A model generated the notes under the pieces. It was not told the DNA's origin, searched no databases, and saw only the letters and a list, made by a program, of their open reading frames with translations. 13,571 bases of DNA from Smittium mucronatum. Taxonomy: Eukaryota; Kickxellomycota; Harpellomycetes; Harpellales; Legeriomycetaceae. This document shows, one piece after another, positions 1 to 8,812 of the stretch. Numbering within the stretch: position 1 is the stretch's first letter; each line of letters starts with the position of its first letter. Both the position numbers and the translations under genes were made by a program. The DNA lies in the NCBI GenBank assembly GCA_001953115.1, contig LSSL01006526.1, forward strand, positions 1 through 13,571, given 5' to 3'.

Positions 1-6
1 CCTACA

Positions 7-20
7 CCCCCCTCCCCCCC
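7..20. repeat. C-rich tract (C6 T C7)
   Basis: Six C, one T and seven C in a row, in an otherwise AT-rich flank. It resembles, on the opposite strand, the two G tracts near 4.55 and 4.87 kb. No function can be read from it. Confidence 0.8.
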
Positions 21-493
21 GCCTCTAATATTAAATAAAAGTTTGGTCTTATATATCCTCCCACTAGCCGATATTCCTATAAAAAAAAGTACTCGTATGA
101 ATTTACATTGTATAATGCAAACTAGTTTAATTAATTAATTAAAATGTGTGTTTCCCTCTTCCCACACATTTAAGTAACTTTTGATGCTAAAACCTTATCT
201 GCAGCTCAAATAGATTGGTCATTCGTTGATTAAACAATCAAATCGTAATAAAGATTAGAAACCATGCTCAACATGGTTAGACATAGAAAATTGTAATTCT
301 CTAAAACTTCTTTAATTAAAATTGCTTATACATACTCATACTTTTTATCCATAAAAAGTAAATGAATTTCATTGTTATTTTTTTCAAAATTAATACTGCT
401 ACCACCATGACTACGAGTATCAAATATTAATGACTAGTTATTGTTTTAACGATTAAAACACACTAAAATAAATGCTAAATAATATGAACAATA

Positions 494-499
494 TATATT
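494..499 (-). terminator. Candidate variant poly(A) signal AATATA for PR65
   Basis: On the minus strand this reads AATATA, a known weaker variant of the polyadenylation hexamer, about 47 bases after the PR65 stop codon. A stronger variant, ATTAAA, lies farther away at 311-316. Which one is used, if either, cannot be decided from sequence alone. Confidence 0.22.
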
Positions 500-545
500 T
501 TTTCCTTGAAAAATACTTGTAGCCTTGAATCTCCCCTTAAGATTA

Positions 546-2907
546 TTACTCTTCAATCGTGATTCCAACCGAAACTGATGCTTTGTTTGCAAAGTATCTG
601 ACATCCATGTCTGTATCCCCTGTCAGTTTTTTGAGAATAGGAACAACTTTGCTCTGCACCAATTCTGATGTTTCGCTATCTGAATTTAATACTGGTGTTA
701 GTGCCTCAATACTCTTGGCCACATTGAATCTAATATTAGGGATCGGGTCATTCATCAGTGTTTCAACTGTAGGCAAAATCAGATCCCTAATCACTGTAGG
801 CGAGACTGTTGGTGCTAGTGTAGTTATCGCAAAGATGGTTGTAATCCGATAGAGATAGTTTGGATGGTTCGCCATTGCCATTATCTTTGGAATTATTGAT
901 TTGCAAGCCCATTCAACTCCAAAAACTTCTATCAATGATTTCAAATTTATTGTTGCTGCATTTCTAATCGAATATACTGGATCTCCAAGCCACGCCATTG
1001 ATAAATTTGATAATTTGTCATCAAAGAACTGCACTCCTAATTGAGATGCAAGTAGAGGTACATACTCGATGATTGCTAAACGTACTCGCCATTGTTTATC
1101 TTCTGCTAGCTCAAATATTGCCGGCAATAGAGAATTTGATAGCTGATCAATTCCAATCACTAACAACACAATATATTTTAGAATTAAAGTCTAGAATTTA
1201 TAGAAAAATAATCCTCCTTTTTACCTTTATTAATCTGCTCTAGCTGCGAAATAATATTGAGACGGACATCTGGGAAGGTGTCTTTAAGAATTCTCAAAAA
1301 TAACGGCAAGAGGTACTTGACTGTCCCATCTGACCCAAATTTCTCACATAGTCCTGTGATATTCTTAGCCAAATTGGCTCTAACGTGTTGCATAGGGTCA
1401 TCCAATAATTGCTGCAGAATTGGTAGCAGCTTCTCCACCATTTCATCGTAGGAAATTATATTAGACAGTCCTGATAGTTGTGTACATACGGCTCCTCGAA
1501 CCTCTGCCTCTTGATCCTGTAACAGTTTGAGTGAAACCTCACCTATTGCCTTCCTCATGCCTTCATCTTTAACTTCATTCGAAAGCTACAATATAAAGGG
1601 ATAAAGTTATAAAGCTTCAATATGAAAAAACCATATAAAATTAATTACATTTATTATATTCTCGGCAACCATGTATCTAACTCTCCAAGATTTATCAGAG
1701 AATAATTTGTCCATTGGAACGTTGAGATACTCAAGATTTTGCTCTGCTGTGAGAACTTTAGCAATGGTAACCATTGGTTCTACAGTCAACAATCGAACGG
1801 AATCCTATTTAAGAGCACAGATAATTTCAAGATACAATAAAACATTTGAAGTGTTTAAATATTACCTGGTCGTCAGAAGATAGGAAATCAAAGTTCTTGA
1901 TGCCATGTTCAGTTACTTCTTCAGTGCTCATAACTGCAATCATATCTTTCAAAGAGCTGGCAGCAGAACGTCTTGTCATTGGAGTATCATCCTTACATAG
2001 AGCCTCAAATCCGCTAAATACATCTAGATATATTGAAAATGAAGCTGATTATAAAAGGAAATTTCTTACGTTAGTAATTTAAGTTTTGTTTCATCGGTGG
2101 CTTTTGGATAAGCAGAGGCATAAAGTTTAGCTGCACTAGATCTGCTAGTAAACCAGACTCCTTGAGACAATCTGGCAATACAAGGAACCAAGTAAGTTTC
2201 CACTTGTTCTTGGTCCATGGAGAGTGTTATTTTGTTTATTGATTTCACTGCCTAATTTTTAATAAAGAAAATTGGTTATATAACTGAATACCAATAAAAA
2301 ATTGGTAAAAATTTATCTTACTTCATCTCGAATCAAACTCTCTTCTGAACAAGAAAGGTTTTCCAATGGTCTAAGAATAGAGTATGCGTATTTATCACCT
2401 CCAACACGAGGTACGAAATTTCCGAGCTCTTCAGCAAGAGCAAGTAGAACCTCATCATCATCGTCTATGGATTCTAAAAAATTTAGACAGAAAAAAAGAT
2501 ATTAAATTCATTGGAAAGTTTAAAAATAAAAGAACAAAGCACGAACCATCTAGGAAAGGGATAAGCTCATCTCTGGTTCGCTTTTCGCCCAAGGCCAAAG
2601 AAATGGTACTTATGCTTTTGATTGCATTTAATCTCAAAGCCAAATCCTCATGCTTCAGCTCATCGATCAGCACAGCTATGGGATATACTTCGTCCAGATT
2701 GGCTACTGCATCGACGGAATTGACTTTATCTTCAAATTCAGCAACCTCATTCATGACGACATCTTCAGTAATCAATTCAGCCGCTTTATCTAAACTAATC
2801 TCGGCTGAAATAGGCTGATCTTCAACTATGGGTTCGATACTGTCAATAGCGGTGGGAGAAGTCTCTACGGCTTCAACATTATCGACATCCATACTATCGG
2901 TTGGCAT
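546..2907 (-). CDS. PPP2R1A: PP2A 65 kDa regulatory subunit A (PR65), seven exons
   Basis: Scaffold of the protein phosphatase 2A holoenzyme: a HEAT-repeat solenoid that carries the catalytic C subunit and a variable B subunit. By homology I join exons 2907-2547, 2473-2322, 2251-2070, 2013-1866, 1804-1649, 1585-1225 and 1159-546. They keep one frame and give about 657 residues, against 589 in the human protein. Diagnostic strings include [10 protein letters not shown] near residue 75, [37 protein letters not shown] and RFNVAKS. The Pro and Arg of DDTPMTRR and the Ser-Trp-Arg of DKSWRVRYM, sites recurrently mutated in human tumours, are conserved. An acidic tail of about 74 residues precedes YPIAV, where human has ten. 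The ATG at 2905-2907 opens the uninterrupted frame; the stop is at 546-548. Animals may have one or two paralogues, so the symbol means orthology to the PPP2R1 family only. Exon ends are predicted, not seen in cDNA. Confidence 0.95.
1160..2546 (-). other. Six very short introns of the PR65 gene
   Basis: Predicted introns are 2474-2546 (73 bases, phase 1), 2252-2321 (70, phase 0), 2014-2069 (56, phase 2), 1805-1865 (61, phase 0), 1586-1648 (63, phase 0) and 1160-1224 (65, phase 1). Donors are GTTCGT, GTAAGA, GTAAGA, GTAATA, GTAATT and GTAAAA; every acceptor is TAG. Each junction was placed so that the translated protein aligns with PR65 without gap. At intron 3 an earlier TCTAG acceptor would bring in a stop, so the next TTTAG is chosen. 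Intron 1 has the weakest donor. Confidence 0.88.
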
Positions 2908-2911
2908 GTTG

Positions 2912-2937
2912 CTGCTATATAATTAAAAAAAACTGCT
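2912..2937 (-). promoter_or_regulatory. Splice-acceptor-like site just upstream of the PR65 start
   Basis: Reading the minus strand, a run of eight T is followed by AATTATATAG and then CAGCAAC before the ATG. This has the same U-rich, TAG-ended look as the six internal acceptors. It could be the 3' end of a 5' UTR intron or a spliced-leader trans-splice site; no matching donor was identified. It may also be chance in AT-rich DNA. Confidence 0.35.
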
Positions 2938-2939
2938 AA

Positions 2940-2947
2940 TATCGATA
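2940..2947. promoter_or_regulatory. TATCGATA palindrome upstream of PR65
   Basis: An exact TATCGATA, identical to the core bound by the insect factor DREF at housekeeping promoters, lies 33 bases upstream of the PR65 ATG. Whether this organism has such a factor is unknown; one 8-base match in AT-rich DNA is weak evidence. Confidence 0.2.
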
Positions 2948-3575
2948 AAAAAAATTAGCGACCAAGATAGTGCTCTTATTTTTTTTTTACAAATATGAAA
3001 CAAAAACGCTTCTTTATTATCTACTCATTACTTTTGCTTTCATTTGCCAATTGGCTCTTATTATGTCTCCTTATAATCTAATTTTGGCAAATAGAATCAA
3101 CATTAACATTTCTTTTATTGGCCAAAATCCAAATTTCTCCTTTAATAATGACTAGCCACCGTCTCTACATTTGAATTATGTCTGTGAAATATAAAGATTA
3201 TTGGTCGAATTGAATCAAGAATTCTGGAACTGATGTCCAATGGTCCTCGTGTTTATTATTTACTGTAAGAACAATCAAATTTCTGATGGTTTACTAGTCA
3301 ATATTACCTAAGAAAATATCGGTCTTTTTACAGCCACTGCTATCTTAATGGTTTCTCGTTGCTAGATTTCATTGCGTAACATCTCAAGTAACTTTCAAGC
3401 TTTTTTTTTTCCGTTATTTTTTGACCTAATAAGGAAAGCTATATAGCCTTTTTAGGATCTTAAAAAAATACAATCGTAACATATTATTGGTATCTATTGG
3501 TTACTCATAAGAGCAGACTAAAATTAATACCCAATAATTAATACGCGCTCGGGGTTAAAGGTCAATTTCAGGATT
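2948..3575. other. Intergenic stretch upstream of PR65, no supported gene
   Basis: Moderately AT-rich DNA that probably includes the PR65 promoter. A 61-codon frame at 2970-3155 (+) is hydrophobic, low in complexity and matches nothing I know, so I treat it as chance. A good donor-like GTAAGC (minus strand, 3586-3581) and an acceptor-like TTTTAG (near 3518) belong to the possible splicing of the short frame at 3576-3740. Confidence 0.5.
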
Positions 3576-3740
3576 TTATTGCTTACAATCTGCCGACCAT
3601 TTATCAGCTAATATAGACAGGCTATAATCAATATATTCGTTCCTTATAGGCCCAGAAGTTAAATAAGGATTACGTTTTTGTTTCAATCGACTTTTCCATT
3701 TTCTTTGTTTCTTCATCTCTTTATTGGACAGCTTTCCCAT
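3576..3740 (-). CDS. Hypothetical small basic protein, possibly a first exon
   Basis: A 54-codon frame from ATG at 3740-3738 to TAA at 3576-3578. The first 23 residues are very basic (KKQRKWKSRLKQKR in the core); the rest is ordinary, with the string SGPIRNEYIDYS. I do not recognise the family. Two details hint at a real gene. An acceptor-like CCAG after a pyrimidine-rich run lies 17 bases before the ATG. A consensus-like donor GTAAGC near the end could splice over 69 bases to a TTTTAG, an intron of the size seen in PR65; the spliced frame then closes after five more residues (FCSYE). Alternatively this is a chance frame: the length is not decisive in this base composition. It is transcribed, if at all, in the same direction as PR65. 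Confidence 0.3.
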   Translation of the reverse strand: MGKLSNKEMKKQRKWKSRLKQKRNPYLTSGPIRNEYIDYSLSILADKWSADCKQ

Positions 3741-4551
3741 TATAGCTTATGTAGTGCTGGCAGATATCGGGAATATGAAAATGGAATTTGGTCCTGAAAA
3801 GGTGTATTATATTATGGCAAGAGTTTAACCATTCCAGAGCGTATTAAAGTGCCAAGCCATAATTTACAAAATATCTAATGTTCTTATTTGACAATATATT
3901 AAATCTGTCCAGTCAAGATTGAAATCAGTACTTTTATTGACCTAACATTATACGCCACCTTTTTGAACCCTCCAGCTCTGAACCCCGTTTATGCTCTATG
4001 TAAATTTGATTAGTTCAGCGAGAAACGAGGCCTCAATTGAAAAATTAAACAAAGTATTAGTAACTTGAAGACAGTAAAAATTAAAAATCAGGTGTTCAGC
4101 GCACTCCAAAGAGTGAAACTCCTTGCCGGGGATTCGGGAGTTTAATTAATACGCTTTTCAAAGTACAACATAACATAATTCTACACGTTATTGTACTACT
4201 CATGTTTGAGTTTAGTGGAGACATCGTGATGAGATTTGGAAGGCAGCGGTTCTAGAGGAGGTCTATCTTGGAACAGGTGAAAATGTTCCGTTTAGTACAG
4301 TATGTGAAATTTTCTGTGCACGGGTCCAGCGGTTCTTCAGTCGGGTGGATATCGGCTTTTAACAGCTATTTGTAGGAAATCCATGTCGATCAAACCCACA
4401 TTAGGTCGGAGCCCATTTTTATTAACTCTGTTAGATGTAGGTTCTGATTAGAAACTAAATAATTCAAACCGATTGTTCTTCGAAGTCAAAGAAATAAAAT
4501 CTTTGGCTACATGCAGCCTCAGTTATCAGTCTATTAGAAGCAATACTAAGT
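3741..4551. other. Intergenic DNA of higher GC, no recognised gene
   Basis: The most GC-rich non-coding part of the window, roughly 4080-4440. Both strands show moderately open frames there, as expected from the lower stop density. On the minus strand, 4440-4210 has three open stretches separated by two stops, but no family is recognisable and no splice solution was convincing. No tRNA, 5S, U1, U2, U4, U5 or U6 signature was found by eye. Confidence 0.45.
4102..4143. ncRNA. Two adjacent hairpins, possible structured RNA
   Basis: CACTC (4102-4106) pairs with GAGTG (4111-4115) across a CAAA loop. Immediately next to it AAACTCC (4116-4122) pairs perfectly with GGAGTTT (4137-4143) across a 14-base GC-rich loop. 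Read on the minus strand the pair is followed by a GATTTTTA run near 4090, loosely like an Sm site. No known RNA family is recognised, so the RNA call is only a possibility. Confidence 0.2.
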
Positions 4552-4561
4552 GGGGGGGGGG
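4552..4561. repeat. Poly-G tract (10 G)
   Basis: Ten consecutive G in a region otherwise poor in G. It sits close to where the sequence turns markedly AT-rich and, with the tract at 4865-4875, brackets about 300 bases. Confidence 0.85.
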
Positions 4562-4864
4562 TATTTCGGTTGGTAGATTGTACTCAATTACATAGGTATG
4601 ATGCTAGTAGTCCGGAAAAAGAGCTTATGATATCTAGACTAATAATTTTTTTAAAATATTTTTTAGTATTTTGTTTAATGAATTTATCTTGAAACACTAT
4701 TCCGTGATAAAAAAAGGGCGTCCAAATAGATAACTGATTTTTTTCCATCTTGAATATTTATATACAATAATGAGATTATCGAGTCTGGGCATTTATTTTG
4801 ATGTAACTGCATGATTATTTTTTGATCTACCAATTATATCTTAATGACAAAATAAAAAAAAGGT

Positions 4865-4875
4865 GGGGGGGGGGG
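4865..4875. repeat. Poly-G tract (11 G)
   Basis: Eleven consecutive G following a poly-A run (AAAAAAAAGGT). Like the tract at 4552 it is on the plus strand. It could be a replication-slippage tract, a G-quadruplex-prone site or a sequencing or assembly artefact. Confidence 0.85.
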
Positions 4876-5801
4876 ATTAATTGATAAAAACATATAATTT
4901 TCCAAACAAATAAGATTTATTTTAAAAAATCCTTAAATTATCTATTAGAAACTAGAATTTAATTTTAGAATAAATAAAATGATAATAGTTAATTATGATA
5001 TCAAGTTAGTTCTGCAAATGCTTAATAGGTCTATTAATTCTTAATAGAAAGCCTAAAAAAATATAACCATGATTATTAAAAAATAACTAAATTTTTACTT
5101 ATTTCAAATTATGTTTCCGTTTTCCTCCAATGGAATCGATCTCCCTTATTTTATTATAATTTTTACAACTTAATCTAAAAAAGAAAATATATATTCGTTT
5201 CGAGTCTACATGTCTAGGAGGCTTTATAAATTTTGATTAATTTCCTTTTAAAATAAACCATTATTCGAATTCGCATTTTGATAAGCCAATTCATCCAAAA
5301 GTGCTACTTTTCACTCAGAAAACCTATTTTTGATTAATTTAGTATAAATTTTTCTGGATTTTACTCGCTATTCGCGTTTCAGGACAAGATACTTTTTTAT
5401 ACCCCGAAAATAAGAGTTTTTAGTCAAACGTATTTTACTCTAAGAACTTTTTATATCCAGAGCTTATTAAAATACTAAATTATTAATTAAAAAAATATTT
5501 CAAATCTCAAGAATATTAATGATATAATTTTTAAATAAATTTATATATTCTTGGCTTCTTTTATCAACTTTCATTTTCTCCAAAAAAAAAAAAATCACTA
5601 ATTTTTTTGAAATAATATGTTCTATGAATTTATTTTATCTGACCAAAAAATAAATTTTAAATATCTATATATACATCTTAAATTTTATACTTGATTTATA
5701 TTAAAAATAAAATATAAAAAAATCAACCGCAAAGTATTCAAAGATATATGGAGGCGACAAAAGAGTATTAATTAAATTAGAATTTAGTTTCTGTTTTGAA
5801 A
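4876..5801. other. AT-rich DNA, no gene seen
   Basis: Homopolymer runs and short frames only. A candidate start for the transposase relic downstream, an ATG at 5747 followed by EATKEY, is in a different frame from the ATG at 5802, so one shift would be needed to join them. Confidence 0.55.
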
Positions 5802-6964
5802 ATGGAATATATTGGCGATCACGAAATATATGATCCTATAGTTTATAATCAGATCTCTAATACCACAGAATATATTTATTTTTTGGCTGAGTTTAAAATA
5901 AATGACATCGATGAAATATATTCGGTTTTTGAAAAGAATTTGATTAAAGCTGAAATATAAAGAGGGAGGAGATCAAAATTCGCACCCAAGAATAATTTGA
6001 TTATCCTAATGCATTAATTAAGACACTGTTTTAAATTTGATGAAATCGGAAGGGATTTTAATATATCTGGACCTTCGTCTTATGGGATAGTTAATTACAA
6101 AGCTAAAACTATTAAGAATCCTATCTGAAAAAATATCTATGTCCTATAAAGAAATTCGCCAAAGTGGCACAATCAATAATTTTATCAGATCATAGGGATG
6201 TGGCTCTGACTATCGATTGCACACTATTTTTCACAAATAGACTATCTGTTTCATTTCAAGAAAGCGAGATATTTTATTCAGGGAAAAATCATAGATATTG
6301 TGTTGAAAGAGATTTGGCGGCGATGCCCGACGGAAGATGCACCCTTGAGAGCCCCAAAGTTGAAAGTTTTAATGCATGGAATTTAGGTATGTATATTAAT
6401 TAAGAATAAATGTAGGGAGATTTTGAAAAATTCTCCAACAGAGCTCATAATTGAAGACTTTGGTGGATCCCATAGTGAATATTCTGTAATTAATGATAGA
6501 GGATATGTAGGTCTTGATAAAAAATTTAGAATTTTAATACCAAAAAAACGAAACTCGAATATTGGAAGGCAAAAAAATCACTCAAAAAAATTATATTTTA
6601 CACAATCTAGCCCATCCAATTCACTTTTGGTAACCAATAATACCTCATAACTGATTAAATACTATGATAAATCAGTGGAGGACTTTTTTGGGAATTAAAA
6701 AGTGTTTTTAAAATAATGAGAGACACGTACAGATTCTATTAGGATATTATATTTGTGAAAATAGATATATGTATAGCTTTGACGAACTTTAATGTATTTA
6801 AATCACTACCGAAAACAGAAAATATAAAAATTTATGATTATATCAGAGTGAAAGACAGTGTTTATTATATAAAAAAAGATGAAGAAAAAAAAGGCTAAGG
6901 TATAAAAAAAAACAGGTCTAAGTTTAATAGAGGAATGTTTTATTCTGAACATTTATCAGCTTAG
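5802..6964 (+). pseudogene. Decayed PIF/Harbinger-like DDE transposase
   Basis: Relic of a cut-and-paste transposase of the DDE_Tnp_4 superfamily. Pieces in order: 5802-6128 (FLAEFKINDIDEIY, then RGRRSKFAPK and FDEIGRDFNISGPS, with in-frame stops at 5958 and 6015); 6116-6403 in another frame (VALTIDCT, then EIFYSGKNHRYCVERD); 6387-6650 in a third (INDRGYVGLDKKF, then ILIPKKRN), running on past a stop to SVEDFFGN at 6672-6695; and 6743-6964 in a fourth (ICIALTNFNVFKSLP, basic tail, stops at 6896 and 6962). These follow the family order: Asp of iDcT, YSGK, Asp of DkGY, IpKK, Glu of VEnFFG, CvALTN. The triad codons survive: Asp 6215-6217, Asp 6495-6497, Glu 6678-6680. Total span is about 387 codons, near full length. 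The many stops and frame changes exclude function. Splicing is unlikely, because open pieces abut without GT-AG introns. Harbinger is the best family name; another DDE_Tnp_4 clade is possible. Confidence 0.85.
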
Positions 6965-7474
6965 TGAACTCCAATATTTATAAAGAGAAAGAAATCTTCT
7001 GAGCAAGAAATCAGTAATTCAAATGACTTTCACACATGAAATTTTTAAATAATAATCATATTTCAACCAAGAATTAATAATATATAGTTTTTTTTTTTCA
7101 ATTTTTTTATCTTATTCTTAATATTATTACATCCCTTTATTTTTCAAATAACAAATATCTTTAACAAAAAAATAGTTATAATATGTTTAATCGGTCAATA
7201 TTATGAAACGCAAAAAAAAAATTAAAAAGGGAGATGTAATCAAAAATTAAAATGAATCTGTCTCTTTAAATCATTATTATTCCAGAATATCAAGAATTAT
7301 TTCATTCTGTACAAAGGTATGGCTTTATCCAATGGTATTCAAAAAATCAATCTCATTTAGAAAAATTTAATAGTTAAGGTTGTATTTACCAATAGATATT
7401 AATAAAATTTCATTTTATATTCGTGAAATTATTCATTATTTAAAATTAAGAAAATTTAAAATTTCTATCAATAG
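6965..7474. other. AT-rich spacer with an imperfect inverted repeat
   Basis: Follows the Harbinger-like relic. Besides the inverted repeat at 7126-7240, there is a 37-codon open stretch at 7267-7377 (+) containing RYGFIQWYSKNQSHLEKF, which looks coding-like but is unrecognised. It may belong with the broken frame starting at 7475. Confidence 0.4.
7126..7240. repeat. Imperfect inverted repeat, about 16-base arms
   Basis: ATTACATCCCTTTAT at 7126-7140 matches the reverse complement of 7225-7240 (ATTACATCTCCCTTTT) with a one-base insertion and a mismatch near the end. About 84 bases separate the arms. It could be a small MITE-like element or the remains of a transposon end. Confidence 0.4.
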
Positions 7475-7806
7475 TGTGAGCCAAAAATACTGGCTTTAAA
7501 ATTAAAAGAAAAAAAGGGGATTAATTTCAAGGTAGTTACTAGATATTTACTTTTTTTAAAATTTTAATAAATCTATTTAAATGATAACATTTTCTACCTT
7601 TATATGTTACCAAATTTAGAAATAAGAGCTAATTTTAGACATATTAGAGCAGATAAAATTGAATTTTAGACTGTTTTATCTAGCTTGTTAAACACTTTCG
7701 GTAAAATGTATCAATTATTATAGGGTGAAAAACGATTAGCAAAGTAAAAGTTTCAAACTAAAGCCTCTATTATCTATATATCGAATATTTTACCACGATA
7801 AATCAT
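7475..7806 (+). pseudogene. Unrecognised broken coding frame
   Basis: One plus-strand frame stays coding-like for more than 100 codons apart from point stops (including 7565, 7568 and three further single stops). Strings read in order include CEPKILALKLKEKKG, LEIRANFRHIRADKIEF, SLLNTFGKMYQLL and KFQTKASIIYISNILPR. Mixed residue use, with Arg, His, Pro, Cys and Gly, is unlike random AT-rich translation, which is dominated by Asn, Lys, Ile and Phe. I do not recognise the family. It lies between two transposase relics on the same strand, so another mobile-element gene is possible but not shown. Confidence 0.35.
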
Positions 7807-8812
7807 CTATATTCTTAAAATTATGTAGATATATTTTATAAGAACAAAAATTTATGTATTCTTTAAGATATTATTTAGAGTTTTCTACAAGTTTTTTTTT
7901 CCAGCCGATTTGTCTTAAGTAATCAAAAAACTTTTAAAATCAGGATAAAGTGACGCTTATTCTGACATAAAAAACACTCTTTAAGTTAAAAATTAAAAAA
8001 ATTTATATCCCCACTTTAAATCAAATTCTTTCATTTTTATAACATTGTGTTTTTTTATTAGGTTTTTATCGTTTCTAAAATATCCTTGAGGCGTATCCAA
8101 ATATCCTAATATCTGTAGATCTGTAATAATATGTGCATATATAATATAATTTGGTAATATGCCTTAAAAAAAATCTAAAGCGTATGTATAGTGCATTTTT
8201 GGTTTCTTTTTTTAGTAATAATAGAGTTAAAATAAACTTACAAAAAAATAATAAATAACTTTATCTTTTTTTATTATTGGTATTTTTTGTAAAAAGTATA
8301 TTTATGTTAAATCCTAAAAAATGGTCGGATACTAGTTAAAATTTCGTAAATTTTTGTAATTGGTGTTTAAAAATTGCTCCAAAAGAAAAATAAAGTTTAT
8401 CCCGAGTTCATATATTATCGATTTATTTGTTATTTCAATTGCAATAAAAGTATATTGGTTTTAGAAATCGCTTTTTTCCTTGGTCCAATAAATCTCAAAA
8501 GAATGAAAACACATATTAACAATTACATAAAACTTGATATTAACAATATTAGTTTTTTTTCATCGCCTTTTGGAGTTAGAATAATATGCAAAACAGTGGC
8601 ACTTAATTATAATTATTATTATCAAAATAATCGATAAATCGCATCCATAATTACTACTGCTTAGAACCACCTCTCTGTTTTACTTTTTTATGAGGTTCTC
8701 AAATCTAAATTTTAACTCATTCCGATAATAATAATCATTTATTTACTTATATTAAATTCTTAATTACGATATTAATGCCTTGTTGTATAAATATTGTGTC
8801 TCATCTTTTTAA
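7807..8812. other. AT-rich DNA, no supported gene
   Basis: The longest open stretch is 8374-8637 (+), 87 codons without an ATG at its beginning; an internal ATG would give 45 residues. The translation is rich in Asn, Ile, Tyr and Phe and matches nothing known, so I do not call it a gene. The rest is homopolymer-rich and closed in all frames. Confidence 0.45.

Larger units (their letters stand above)
1..545. other. 3' flank of the PR65 gene, no gene seen
   Basis: No coding frame of note is visible on either strand. The stretch holds the probable 3' untranslated region of the minus-strand PR65 gene. It contains two small hairpins: TTGATT/AATCAA around 229-244 and ACCATG/CATGGT around 262-279. 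There is also a TTAA-rich run at 126-141. The hairpins are short enough to be chance. No AATAAA is present on the minus strand here. Confidence 0.6.

Noticed and set aside
559..852. 97-codon plus-strand frame opposite the last PR65 exon
   Set aside because: It is antisense to well-conserved HEAT repeats and matches no family; a shadow of the real exon. The same holds for the plus-strand frames at 1257-1451, 1671-1883 and 2384-2818.
4202..4440. Long semi-open frames on both strands, possibly a spliced gene
   Set aside because: The opening is explained by higher GC; no family motif is visible and no pair of GT-AG sites restored a convincing frame.
5546..7074. ATTCTTGG inverted at 5546 and near 7067-7074 as ends of the Harbinger-like element
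   Set aside because: Only eight bases match in two several-hundred-base flanks, which is likely by chance, and no target duplication is visible.
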